Made by a program: the position numbers and the translations under genes
DNA from: Actinoplanes sp. NBC_00393
GTDB taxonomy: Bacteria; Actinomycetota; Actinomycetes; Mycobacteriales; Micromonosporaceae
Reading direction: 5' to 3'
Length of the DNA: 64,000 nt
NCBI RefSeq assembly: GCF_036053395.1
Contig: NZ_CP107942.1
Span: forward strand, 10,592,001-10,656,000
The notes under the pieces: generated by a model
What the model was told of the DNA's origin: nothing
What the model saw: the letters and a program-made list of their open reading frames with translations, nothing else
Databases searched by the model: none
Part shown: positions 1 through 7,433 of the stretch, piece after piece
Position numbering within the stretch: the stretch's first letter is position 1
How the letters are laid out: every line of letters starts with the position of its first letter

Positions 1-780
1 GCTCCTACCACGAGGCGGCCGGTAATGCTCGGCACGATCTCGACGCGCATCTCCGTCAGCCCGGCGGCGAACCACCGGCGCGGACCCGGCCCGGAGAGAT
101 CCGGATCAGGTCCCGGCCCGCAGGGCGAGCACCTCCTGAGTCATGCGCGCATCCCCTCGCGCGGCCTGCAGCATCAGGCCCACCCGTCGGACCAGCCATC
201 CCCCAGCCGGCGCCACCGCCGAATCCGCCGTCGGACCGGCCTCTTTCCCCGCCACTCGTCACCCTCGCCTTCGATCCGTCGCCCATCCACAGCCCAGCCT
301 CTTCGCCGCCGCGTCCAGGGCCGCTGCCTCCTGCTCCGGCTTTGCCGAGCATGGTGCCGGAAGGAGGAGGTCTGGCGACGGCCCGTGGGCCTGCCTGTGG
401 ATAACTCTCGTCGGAGCCGGTACTCCGATTTGCCGGCACACCCGCAACGGATGTGGATACACCCGCTGCGGGTGTGCTGCGTTTTCGAGGACTGCTTCGA
501 TCCGCCGATCCGTAACAGCGGGCCGGCAGGGGTGAGGACTGCTTCGAGCCGCCGATCCGTAACAGCGGGCCGGCAGGGGTGAGGAGTGCTTCCAGCGCTG
601 GTCCGTAGCAGCGGGCCGGCAGCGCTGAAGTGTCAGCGGTCAGCGGTCAGGACGGGCTGTGGCTCGAGACGGAGGCACGGCGGAGCCGGGACGGGTGCGG
701 CTGAGAGTGTGGGCCGAGTGCGCCTCCGGCGCGCCTGGTGGGATGTGTCGTGGGCTGGGCGGTCTATGGGGCGGGATGGG
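1..780. other. Left-edge region without a convincing gene
   Basis: I see no ORF here with the look of a real protein over its full length. On the minus strand a short frame at 106-255 (GTG start with GAGG upstream, 49 codons, ending RMTQEVLALRAGT) reads plausibly. A second minus-strand frame beginning ATG at 50 (MRVEIVPSITGRLVVG) runs off the left edge and could be the start of a gene outside the window. Both are too short to name. Positions 487-627 hold a tandem repeat listed separately. The long plus-strand frames in this region are compositionally biased and are probably shadows of high GC. Confidence 0.4.
487..627. repeat. 47-bp tandem repeat, three copies
   Basis: Copies begin at 487, 534 and 581, each starting GAGGA(C/G)TGCTTC and containing CCGATCCGTAACAGCGGG followed by CCGGCAG. 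The first two copies differ by about one base and the third is diverged. The unit contains CCGC...GCGG complementarity. It lies upstream of the 3' end of the oxidoreductase gene at 781, like the other 3'-end arrays in this window. Confidence 0.85.
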
Positions 781-1710
781 TCAGGGGACCAGTACCAGCC
801 GGCCCCGGAGGCCGCCGGCGGCCGCGCGGGTGTGTGCTTCGGCGGCCGACGTCAGCGGCAGGGTTCCTGCCACCCGCAACGTCAGGCGGCCCGCGTCGAC
901 CAGGGCGGACAGCTCGGTCAGCCGGGCGCCGTCGGCGTACACCTCCTGGACGACCACCCGCGTGCCGCGCAACGGCGGTGGGGCGAACGGGGCGACCAGC
1001 GCGACGAAGACGCCGCCGCCGCGCAGCGCCTCGTGGGCGGCGACCCCGGTCACCGCGGCGTCGACCACGGCATCCACTCCACCGGGGACGACCGCGCGGA
1101 CCGCGGCGCCGAGCCGGTCGGTGCGGGGGACGAACCAGGTGGCGCCGAGCGATTCCACGATCTTGCGGTCGTCCGGGCCGGCCACTGCCACCGTACGGAT
1201 GCCGCGCAGTGCCGCCAGCTGGAGAAGCGCACCGCCGACGCTGCCCGCCGCGCCGGTGACCAGCAGGGTTTCGCCGCGGCGCAGCCCGGCGAGGGCGAGG
1301 GACCGATCCGCGGTGAGCCCGGCCATCGGCAGGGTGGCGGCTTCGGCCGCCGACGCCGTGACCGGAGCCGGCGCGACCGCCGCCACGTCCAGAACCACGT
1401 GCTCGGCGTAGGTGCCCGGGGCGGAGAGCACGTCACGCAGGCCGATGACCCGGTCCCCGACGGTGAAGTCCGTCGCCGGGCCGACCGCGTCGATCTCGCC
1501 GGCCACGTCCCAGCCCAGCGAGTAGCTGTCGGCGCGGGTGAGCAGGCCGGCGTGGAAGAGTTTGCCGTCGCGGGTGGACAGATCGATCCGGTTGACGGCG
1601 GCAGCGGCCACCCTGATCCGGACCTGGCCGGGGCCCGGTTCCGGCAGGGGCAGGTCGGCGAATTCGATCGCTTCGGGGCCGCCGAAGTGGCGGACGATGG
1701 CAGCTCTCAT
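781..1710 (-). CDS. Zinc-type / quinone oxidoreductase-like NADP-dependent alcohol dehydrogenase
   Basis: A 309-residue medium-chain dehydrogenase/reductase of the quinone oxidoreductase branch. The start is ATG at 1710 (MRAAIVRHFGGPEAIEF), the typical beginning of the family; upstream in-frame codons belong to the divergent promoter. A GroES-like N-terminal half is followed by a Rossmann nucleotide-binding segment (LLVTGAAGSVGGALLQLAA, about residue 140) that fits NADPH. The structural-zinc cysteines of true alcohol dehydrogenases are absent, so it probably reduces quinones or enals. It is divergent from the HxlR regulator at 1790, a common arrangement for redox-responsive quinone or aldehyde reductases. 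The substrate cannot be read from sequence. Confidence 0.88.
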   Translation of the reverse strand: MRAAIVRHFGGPEAIEFADLPLPEPGPGQVRIRVAAAAVNRIDLSTRDGKLFHAGLLTRADSYSLGWDVAGEIDAVGPATDFTVGDRVIGLRDVLSAPGTYAEHVVLDVAAVAPAPVTASAAEAATLPMAGLTADRSLALAGLRRGETLLVTGAAGSVGGALLQLAALRGIRTVAVAGPDDRKIVESLGATWFVPRTDRLGAAVRAVVPGGVDAVVDAAVTGVAAHEALRGGGVFVALVAPFAPPPLRGTRVVVQEVYADGARLTELSALVDAGRLTLRVAGTLPLTSAAEAHTRAAAGGLRGRLVLVP

Positions 1711-1750
1711 GGCGACGACGCTATGTTCGGCGGCAGGGGCGCGGTAAGGA

Positions 1751-1766
1751 CGCACTTCGGAGTGCG
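1751..1766. promoter_or_regulatory. Candidate HxlR operator, CGCACT-TCGG-AGTGCG palindrome
   Basis: A perfect 6-bp inverted repeat separated by 4 bp lies in the 79-bp gap between the divergent oxidoreductase and hxlR-type genes, followed by a further GCAC half at 1771. Position and symmetry suit autoregulation by the adjacent dimeric winged-helix regulator. Inference from position only. Confidence 0.45.
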
Positions 1767-1789
1767 TAACGCACGGGGAGGTACGCGCG

Positions 1790-2212
1790 ATGGCGACCAC
1801 GACTGCGGCGCAGCGCCGGGCCGAGGAGAGCCGGCAGTACAACGCCAACCTGGCGGCCTGCCCGGGACACGAGCTGCTCGCCACGCTCAGCGACAAGTGG
1901 CTGACCCTGATCATCGACGCGCTCGCCGACGGGCCGCAGCGTTACGCCGAGCTGTCGCGCACGGTGGCCGGCGCGAGCCAGAAGATGCTCACCCAGACGC
2001 TGCGCAAGCTGGAACGCGACGGGCTGGTGGCCCGCCGGGTGACCCCGTCGGTGCCGGTGCGCACCGACTACGAGCTCACCGGCCTGGGCCGGGAGCTGCT
2101 GCCGCTCCAGCGCGCGATCAAGGCCTGGGCCGAGACGCACATCGAGCAGGTGCACCAGGCCCGCGCCGAGTACGACGGGATGACCGGCCGGGTGGCCGAT
2201 CGACAGCGATGA
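1790..2212 (+). CDS. HxlR-family winged-helix transcriptional regulator
   Basis: A 140-residue protein with the HxlR signature: CPGHELLATLSDKWLTLIIDAL (about 26-47, with the conserved cysteine used for thiol or quinone sensing in several family members), then RYAELSRTVAGASQKMLTQTLRKLERDGLVARR as the winged helix. ATG at 1790 is preceded by GGGGAGG at 1775-1781. It probably represses the divergent oxidoreductase gene in response to electrophiles; that role is inferred from family and position. The flavoprotein gene 44 bp downstream on the same strand may be cotranscribed. Confidence 0.92.
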   Translation: MATTTAAQRRAEESRQYNANLAACPGHELLATLSDKWLTLIIDALADGPQRYAELSRTVAGASQKMLTQTLRKLERDGLVARRVTPSVPVRTDYELTGLGRELLPLQRAIKAWAETHIEQVHQARAEYDGMTGRVADRQR

Positions 2213-2256
2213 CCGGCAACGTCCACTATGGCGGGAAGATCGAATTAAGGGAGACC

Positions 2257-3456
2257 ATGACAGATCCTAGGTTCGACGTCATCGTGGTGGGGGCGCGATG
2301 CGCCGGGGCGCCACTCGCGATGCTGCTGGCCCGCCGTGGCTACCGGACGCTGCTGGTGGACCGGGCCACGTTCCCCAGTGACACGGTGTCCACCCACGTC
2401 ATCCACCCGCCGGGCGCCGCCGCGCTGCAGCGGTGGGGTCTGCTCGACGAGGTCGCGGCGACCGGGTGCCCGCCGGTGGGGCGGTACTCGTTCGACTTCG
2501 GGCCGATCAGTCTGGCCGGGGCGCCGGGGACACCCGAGTCACCGTACGCCTACGCGCCCCGCCGCACCCTGCTCGACAAGATCCTGGTGGACGCCGCCGT
2601 GGCCGCCGGTGTCGAGGTCCGGGAGGGGTTCTCCGTCGACGAGGTGCTCTTCTCCGACGGCGCGGTGTCCGGGATCCGCGGCCGCGACCAGGGCGGCGCC
2701 ACAGTGGAGGAGCGGGCCCGCGTGGTGGTCGGCGCGGACGGGCGCAACTCGGTGGTGGCCAAGGCCGTGCAGCCCGCTGTGTACGAGGAGCACCCGCCCC
2801 TCACCGTCGGCTACTACGGGTACTGGAGCAACCTGCCGACCGACACCTTCGAGGCGTACAGCCGGCCCGGCCGGGGCTGGGCGGTCTGCCCGACCAACGA
2901 CGACCTGACGCTGGTGATCGGCGGCTGGCCGCACGCGGAGCTGGCCGAGCACCGCGACGACGTCGAGGGCACACTCCGGAAGACCTTCGAGCTGTCGCCG
3001 GCGTTCGCGGAGCGCATCCGCGGGGCGAAACTGGAGTCCCGGCTGGCCGGCACGTCGGTGCCGAACTACTTCCGCGCGCCGTACGGTCCGGGCTGGGCGC
3101 TGGTCGGCGACGCCGGTTACAACCGGGACTTCATCACCGCTCAGGGCATCACCGACGCCTTCCTGGACGCGGAGAACCTGGCGCAGGCGCTCGACGAGAC
3201 ACTGGCCGGCACCACGCCGTACGAGGAAGCGCTGGCCGGCTACCAGAAGCGCCGCGACACCCGGGCGATGCCGGTCTACCAGATGACGCTGGGGATCGCC
3301 TCGCTGCAACCGCCGGACGAGCAGATGGTCCAGCTGGTCTCCGCGATCATCGGCAACCAGGACGCGATGGACGCCTTCGCCCGCCTCAACTCGGGGGTGA
3401 CGTCGCCGGCCGAGTTCTTCGCGCCGGAGAATTTGGGCCGGCTGGTCGCGCCGTAA
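2257..3456 (+). CDS. FAD-dependent oxidoreductase of the GARCAG / geranylgeranyl-reductase-like type
   Basis: A 399-residue flavoprotein. The N terminus carries the FAD-binding beta-alpha-beta with VIVVGARCAGAPLAMLLAR (about 7-25), followed by a conserved DTVSTHVIHPPG segment, and the second FAD motif ALVGDAGYNRDFITAQG near residue 285. This pattern is typical of the NAD(P)/FAD-dependent oxidoreductases called GARCAG proteins, related to aromatic monooxygenases. ATG at 2257 follows AAGGGAG at 2248-2254 and replaces a much longer in-frame extension upstream that has no protein-like character. It may share a transcript with the HxlR gene. The substrate is unknown. Confidence 0.9.
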   Translation: MTDPRFDVIVVGARCAGAPLAMLLARRGYRTLLVDRATFPSDTVSTHVIHPPGAAALQRWGLLDEVAATGCPPVGRYSFDFGPISLAGAPGTPESPYAYAPRRTLLDKILVDAAVAAGVEVREGFSVDEVLFSDGAVSGIRGRDQGGATVEERARVVVGADGRNSVVAKAVQPAVYEEHPPLTVGYYGYWSNLPTDTFEAYSRPGRGWAVCPTNDDLTLVIGGWPHAELAEHRDDVEGTLRKTFELSPAFAERIRGAKLESRLAGTSVPNYFRAPYGPGWALVGDAGYNRDFITAQGITDAFLDAENLAQALDETLAGTTPYEEALAGYQKRRDTRAMPVYQMTLGIASLQPPDEQMVQLVSAIIGNQDAMDAFARLNSGVTSPAEFFAPENLGRLVAP

Positions 3457-3464
3457 CCGTGATG

Positions 3465-3491
3465 GACCGGCCGTCCCAGGGACGGCCGGTC
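3465..3491. terminator. Bidirectional hairpin terminator between convergent genes
   Basis: GACCGGCCGTC and its exact reverse complement GACGGCCGGTC surround a 5-nt loop, 8 bp after the flavoprotein stop and just before the carboxylesterase 3' end. There is no T-run, as is usual in actinomycetes. Confidence 0.75.
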
Positions 3492-3496
3492 TCCTC

Positions 3497-5017
3497 TCAG
3501 CGGCTCCAGAACCGGTAGTGGTGCTCTTCCGCGAAGTCGGCGCGTTTCCACTGGCCGGAGGTCAGTGACTGGACGTACCCGTCGGCGTCGTCCCGCAGCC
3601 GGGGCCAGGCGCTCTCGCCGGTGGCAGTCTCACCGGTCGCCGCGAATTCGATCCAGGTGCTGATCAGCCGGTCGGCGAGGGCGTCCTGCTGCGGGGTTCG
3701 CTTCTCGAAGAGCGGCAGGTCGAACAGGTACGCCAGCTCGGCCATGTGCTGGGCGGCGGCCGGGAAGCTCGGGGCGGGGTAGCCGGCGTACCACGGGGTG
3801 TTCTGCTCGGCGAACTCGTACATCCTGGTCGGGGTCCAGCGGGCGAGCGTACGCGCGGAGTCCAAGGTGGGCACCGCCCAGTTGGCGTCGGTGTGCACCG
3901 CGGCGAGCGTCTGGCCGGCCGAGGCGCCCAGCGGATAGCGGGCCAGCACGGCATCGGCCCGGGAACCGTACGCCGCGCGGACCGCCGGCTCGTAGTCCTC
4001 GGCGGGCATCGGCCGGCCGGTGGCGAGCTCCTGGCCGAGAATCCGGCCGTTCTCCTCGTCGTGATTGACGCCGATCAGGACCGGGACCCGGTGGAAGCGG
4101 CCGGTGCGCAGAGCCTCGTCGACCGGCAGGGGCAGGGTGGGCGTGCCGCTGACCGGGCGCGGCTCGCGGTCGGCGCCGAACGCGGCGAGCAGCTCGGCGA
4201 TCTTCACCTTGCGCAGGCAGGCGGCGACGTCGGCGCGGTCGGCGCAGCCGGCCTTCTCGATGACCGGGGCGCTGTCGGCCAGGGCTTCAGCCCGGGTACG
4301 GGAAGCGTTGCCCGGGACGCCGCACGGTGCGCTCTGGATGATCGCCCGATGGAACAACCCGCGGGAGGCGGGTGAGGCCAGATGGCCGCAGACCCCGTAA
4401 CCGCCGCCGGACTGGCCCATGATCGTCACCCGGCCGGGGTCGCCGCCGAACGCCCGGATGTTCTCCCGCACCCAGCGCAGCGCGGCCCGCTGGTCGTCCA
4501 GGGCGAGGGCGCCGGACTCTGGCAGGGACGGGTGCGTCAGGAAGCTGGTGACGCCCAGCCGGTAGTTCATCGACACCACGACGGCGCCGGCGGCGGTGAG
4601 CCGGTCCGGGCCGTAGAGGTCGCCCATCCCGAACATCATGCTGCCGCCGTGGATCCAGACGATCACCGGCAGCTTGCCGCGGGTGCGGGCCGGGGTGGTG
4701 ACGTTGAGGACGAGGCAGTCCTCGTCGGTGCTCGGTTTGCCGATCGGATAGCCGGCCGGCTGCGCGCACACCTTGCCGGGTGCGGTCGCCGGGCGCACGC
4801 CGGTCCAGGCGGGGACCGGGCGGGGCGCGGCGAAGCGCTCCGCGGTGGCGTAAGGGATGCCCTGGAAGGAGTGCACCTGCGGGCCCGCCGTGCCGCGGAC
4901 CGCGCCCTGCGTCGTCACGACGATCGGTGGGCCGGTGGTCGCCTCGGCAACCGGGGCAAGCGTGACGGCCGCGATCGTCGTGAGGGTGAGGGCGGTGGCA
5001 TAGAGGAGTTTCTTCAT
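3497..5017 (-). CDS. Secreted type-B carboxylesterase
   Basis: A 506-residue alpha/beta hydrolase of the carboxylesterase/para-nitrobenzyl esterase family. The N terminus MKKLLYATALTLTTIAAV ending near EATTG is a Sec signal peptide, so the enzyme should be extracellular. Visible landmarks are EDCLVLNVTTP, the oxyanion-hole region WIHGGSMMFG, the nucleophile elbow IMGQSGGGYG, and a later GVNHDEENG segment for the acid. ATG at 5017 is chosen because the signal peptide starts there; an upstream in-frame extension lacks hydrophobic character. It is divergent from a TetR regulator across a repeat-rich operator. The physiological ester is unknown. Confidence 0.92.
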   Translation of the reverse strand: MKKLLYATALTLTTIAAVTLAPVAEATTGPPIVVTTQGAVRGTAGPQVHSFQGIPYATAERFAAPRPVPAWTGVRPATAPGKVCAQPAGYPIGKPSTDEDCLVLNVTTPARTRGKLPVIVWIHGGSMMFGMGDLYGPDRLTAAGAVVVSMNYRLGVTSFLTHPSLPESGALALDDQRAALRWVRENIRAFGGDPGRVTIMGQSGGGYGVCGHLASPASRGLFHRAIIQSAPCGVPGNASRTRAEALADSAPVIEKAGCADRADVAACLRKVKIAELLAAFGADREPRPVSGTPTLPLPVDEALRTGRFHRVPVLIGVNHDEENGRILGQELATGRPMPAEDYEPAVRAAYGSRADAVLARYPLGASAGQTLAAVHTDANWAVPTLDSARTLARWTPTRMYEFAEQNTPWYAGYPAPSFPAAAQHMAELAYLFDLPLFEKRTPQQDALADRLISTWIEFAATGETATGESAWPRLRDDADGYVQSLTSGQWKRADFAEEHHYRFWSR

Positions 5018-5030
5018 GCCGGAGAAAGTA

Positions 5031-5068
5031 GCACGATCGCGCAAAACGATCGCGCAAAACGTTCGTGC
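5031..5068. promoter_or_regulatory. Candidate TetR operator with nested repeats
   Basis: GCACGA at 5031-5036 and TCGTGC at 5063-5068 form an inverted repeat. Between them the block CGATCGCGCAAAA appears twice in direct order (starting near 5034 and 5047), with a third diverged copy. This sits between the divergent esterase and TetR genes and probably controls both. Inference from symmetry and position. Confidence 0.5.
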
Positions 5069-5091
5069 AATTCTCCTGATAGGGTTCGGGC

Positions 5092-5661
5092 GTGGGAAAC
5101 CGGGAAGCCCTCCTCGACGGGGCCAAGCAGTGTCTGCGGGAGAAGGGTTACGACCGCACGAGCGTGCGCGACATCGCCGCGGCCGCCGGGGTCAGCACGG
5201 CGGCGATCGGCTATCACTACGGGTCCCGGGAGACGCTGCTCACCCAGGCGCTGTTCGCGATCCTCGACGAGTGGGGCGACAGCCTGGGCCGGGCCCTCGC
5301 CCCGGCGGCCGGCGACGACGCGGTGCGCGGTTTCGAGCGCATGTGGGAGAGCCTGGTCGAGCAGTTCGCCGCGCATCCGGACCTGTGGCTGGCGACTGTG
5401 GAGCTGTTCCTCCAGGCGCAGCGGCAGCCCGAGCTGCGCGCCCAACTGGCCGGCGGGATCGCGCAGGGCTGGCGCGGCATGGCCGGGATCCTGCAGAGCG
5501 TGCCGGAGGACGAGGTGAGCGAGCGCAGCACCCGCACGCTCGGCATGGTCCAGACAGCGTTGATCTCCGGCGTGATGGTTCAGACGCTCAGCGACCCGGC
5601 GAACGCCCCGACCGCCGCGGAGATCCTGGAGGGCCTGCGCCAGCTGGCGAAGCTGACCTGA
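5092..5661 (+). CDS. TetR-family transcriptional regulator
   Basis: 189 residues, GTG start at 5092. The HTH is clear: REALLDGAKQCLREKG, then TSVRDIAAAAGVSTAAIGYHYGSRETLL (about 24-51). The C-terminal ligand-binding part is similar in length to regulators with a TetR_C_6-type domain. It is encoded divergently from the secreted carboxylesterase, separated by 74 bp holding a symmetric repeat block, so it most likely represses that gene and itself. The ligand is unknown. Confidence 0.9.
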   Translation: MGNREALLDGAKQCLREKGYDRTSVRDIAAAAGVSTAAIGYHYGSRETLLTQALFAILDEWGDSLGRALAPAAGDDAVRGFERMWESLVEQFAAHPDLWLATVELFLQAQRQPELRAQLAGGIAQGWRGMAGILQSVPEDEVSERSTRTLGMVQTALISGVMVQTLSDPANAPTAAEILEGLRQLAKLT

Positions 5662-5691
5662 CCGCCGAGAGCCGGCGTGGAACGGGCCCGA

Positions 5692-5768
5692 CCACCGCAT
5701 CAGCCCGCCGGCGCTGCTGCGCCAGCGGCGCGGGAAGGCCGGCCCACCGCATCAGCCCGGCGGCGGCG
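5692..5768. repeat. 52-bp direct repeat downstream of the TetR gene
   Basis: CCACCGCATCAGCCCG occurs at 5692 and again at 5744 with similar flanks (GGCC/CGGCGGCG). There are two copies only. The gap 5662-5853 between convergent genes holds nothing else I can identify; a GCGCTGCTGCGCCAGCGGCGC inverted stretch near 5711 may act as a terminator. Confidence 0.6.
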
Positions 5769-5853
5769 TTACGGCCTGGAGCCGCGCTGAGGCCGCTCGG
5801 GTAGTTCGGGGAGGTGTAGCTTTCGGGGGCGGCTTAGGCGTACCCCGATGGGT

Positions 5854-6675
5854 CTATCTGCTTGCCCAGACGTCCAGGTTGAAGCGCTCCAGCACGCCCG
5901 GGACGAACAGGCCGGCGATGGAGAGCAGCGAGATCACCGTGAAGGCGGTGCGCAGGACGATCACCTCGACCTTGCCGCCGACCCGGACCGCCATGCTGTT
6001 CGGGATGCCGATCATCAGCCACATGCGGCGCTTGATCGGAATCGGCCACAGGATCGGCACGCCGTTCTTGGTGATCATGTCGCCGAGGATGTGCACGAAG
6101 CAGCCGACGGCGACCGCCAGACCCAGGAGTGGGTAGCCGCGGTCGCTGGGCAGGTTGGCTGCCGTGAACCAGGCGATCACGCCGGAGACCAGGGTGACGA
6201 TGACCCAGCCGGCGCGTTCCGCCCACTCGTCGAAGAGGCCGCGCAGCGCCAGGCCGGCCATGAAGAAGACGATGCCGACGACCGCCCAGTGGCCGTAGTT
6301 CGCGGCCAGGGCGGTCGTGCCCCAGCCGATCAGGGCGCAGAACGGCAGGGTGTGGGTGAAGGTGCGGTGCCCGTTGTCCCGCCGCGGGTCACGCTTGAGC
6401 TTGGTGGCGGTGTAGACGCCGAGCGAGAACTTCTCCACCACCTCGGCGACGAACAGCGAGAAGACGCCGAACGTGCGGGCGACCGTGGCGCCGCCCTGGT
6501 TGCGGGTCACCTTGCCGGACATGTCCAGGTCGGGCAGGAGCGCGCCACCCGCACAGATCGCCGTGCCGACCGCCACCTCGAGCGGCGTCTGGCTGACGTT
6601 GGCGAACTGGTCGAGCGCCCAACTGCCGGCCAGCCAGGCGGCCGCTCCCGAGAGAGCGTGCGACGGACCCATCAT
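5854..6675 (-). CDS. YdjM/DUF457-type membrane-bound metal-dependent hydrolase
   Basis: About 273 residues with five or more hydrophobic segments. Family landmarks are MMGPSHALSGAAAW at the N terminus (conserved His), LLPDLDMSG, HRTFTHTLPF and CFVHILGDMIT, which supply the His/Asp residues seen in the YdjM (DUF457, LexA-regulated inner-membrane hydrolase) family. The start is set at the first of two adjacent ATGs (6675) because upstream sequence is hydrophilic and has no family match that I recognise. The function in actinobacteria is not established; a role in envelope stress or membrane lipid hydrolysis is possible. It stands alone, convergent with the TetR gene. Confidence 0.85.
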   Translation of the reverse strand: MMGPSHALSGAAAWLAGSWALDQFANVSQTPLEVAVGTAICAGGALLPDLDMSGKVTRNQGGATVARTFGVFSLFVAEVVEKFSLGVYTATKLKRDPRRDNGHRTFTHTLPFCALIGWGTTALAANYGHWAVVGIVFFMAGLALRGLFDEWAERAGWVIVTLVSGVIAWFTAANLPSDRGYPLLGLAVAVGCFVHILGDMITKNGVPILWPIPIKRRMWLMIGIPNSMAVRVGGKVEVIVLRTAFTVISLLSIAGLFVPGVLERFNLDVWASR

Positions 6676-6776
6676 GTGCCTTGTCCCTCCCCGAACAAAC
6701 TCGGCCACTCTGGCAGAGCGAACGGGGAAGATCAACGACCGTCGTGTCCATCTTCGTCACCCGGGCGCCGCGGTGA

Positions 6777-7211
6777 TCAGATGTGGCCGTGGCGACCGAC
6801 GGTGTACTCCAACTTGTACCGCCCGTAGCGGGCATGCCGGATCAAGCCGATGACCAGGAAGGCCAGCGGGATCATCGGCCAGAAGAAGTCGGCGCCGGAG
6901 AGCAGCCAGACGCCGGTGAGAACACCGGCGATCACCATGATGAAGCTGGCATGCCGCTGCAGCGACCGGCGTGTCGCGACGCGGGCCTGCGGGGTACGCG
7001 CGAGTGCTCTCCGCCCGCCGTCGGGCAGATCCGCGGTGAGCGGGTGCAGCTCGTCGCGGAACCGGGCGGCGTACGCGGTGGCGAGCCGTTCCTCGCCCTC
7101 GGCCAGGTCGAGGCGGCCCTCGGTCATGTTGGCGCGCAGGATGTCGGCGACGTGCTCGCGTTCCGCGTCGGAGGCGCGGAGCCGGGCGGTGGGTGCCTGG
7201 GTCGGGTTCAT
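6777..7211 (-). CDS. DUF1707 / 2TM-domain membrane protein
   Basis: 144 residues. The N-terminal DUF1707 motif is clear: RASDAEREHVADILRANMTEGRLDLAEGEERL, with the family pattern of a helix carrying GRLxxxEFxER-like residues. Two transmembrane segments follow (about 92-110 and 113-128), then a short basic cytoplasmic tail. Such proteins are common in actinobacteria and may act as membrane-associated regulators or in envelope stability; the role is unknown. The gene is divergent from the sensor kinase at 7434 and shares with it a 222-bp control region containing an 18-bp palindrome. Confidence 0.88.
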   Translation of the reverse strand: MNPTQAPTARLRASDAEREHVADILRANMTEGRLDLAEGEERLATAYAARFRDELHPLTADLPDGGRRALARTPQARVATRRSLQRHASFIMVIAGVLTGVWLLSGADFFWPMIPLAFLVIGLIRHARYGRYKLEYTVGRHGHI

Positions 7212-7324
7212 GTCTGCCCCCTCGGGTCGATGTCTGCCACCAGCGTCGCGGTTCCGCGGTCGGCGCGCGTCGCCCCGGCGGAGCATTCCGCGGGAGTGCC
7301 GGGGGGAGATTCGGGGCCGTCGGT

Positions 7325-7342
7325 GTACTCCCTGGGGAGTAC
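7325..7342. promoter_or_regulatory. 18-bp perfect palindrome GTACTCCC-TG-GGGAGTAC
   Basis: Perfect 8-bp arms separated by 2 bp lie midway between the divergent DUF1707 gene and the two-component operon. It is a good candidate for the binding site of the NarL-type response regulator encoded at 8804, or of a repressor of either gene. Position-based inference. Confidence 0.5.
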
Positions 7343-7433
7343 GGGGAGGGGTGCCGGATCGCCCTGTGGGGGTACCGGCAATGGCCCCCGCACGGCGATG
7401 CCCGGAGCATGCCGGGTGCCGTAGGTTCGGCTC

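Noticed and set aside
586..2256. Long plus-strand frame continuing upstream of the flavoprotein (956 codons in total)
   Set aside because: The first half is antisense to the oxidoreductase gene and overlaps the HxlR gene in another frame; composition is R/G/A-rich and the flavoprotein has a clear start at 2257.
4287..5126. Minus-strand frame overlapping the carboxylesterase and TetR starts
   Set aside because: Out of frame with the esterase, whose signal peptide and catalytic motifs are clear.
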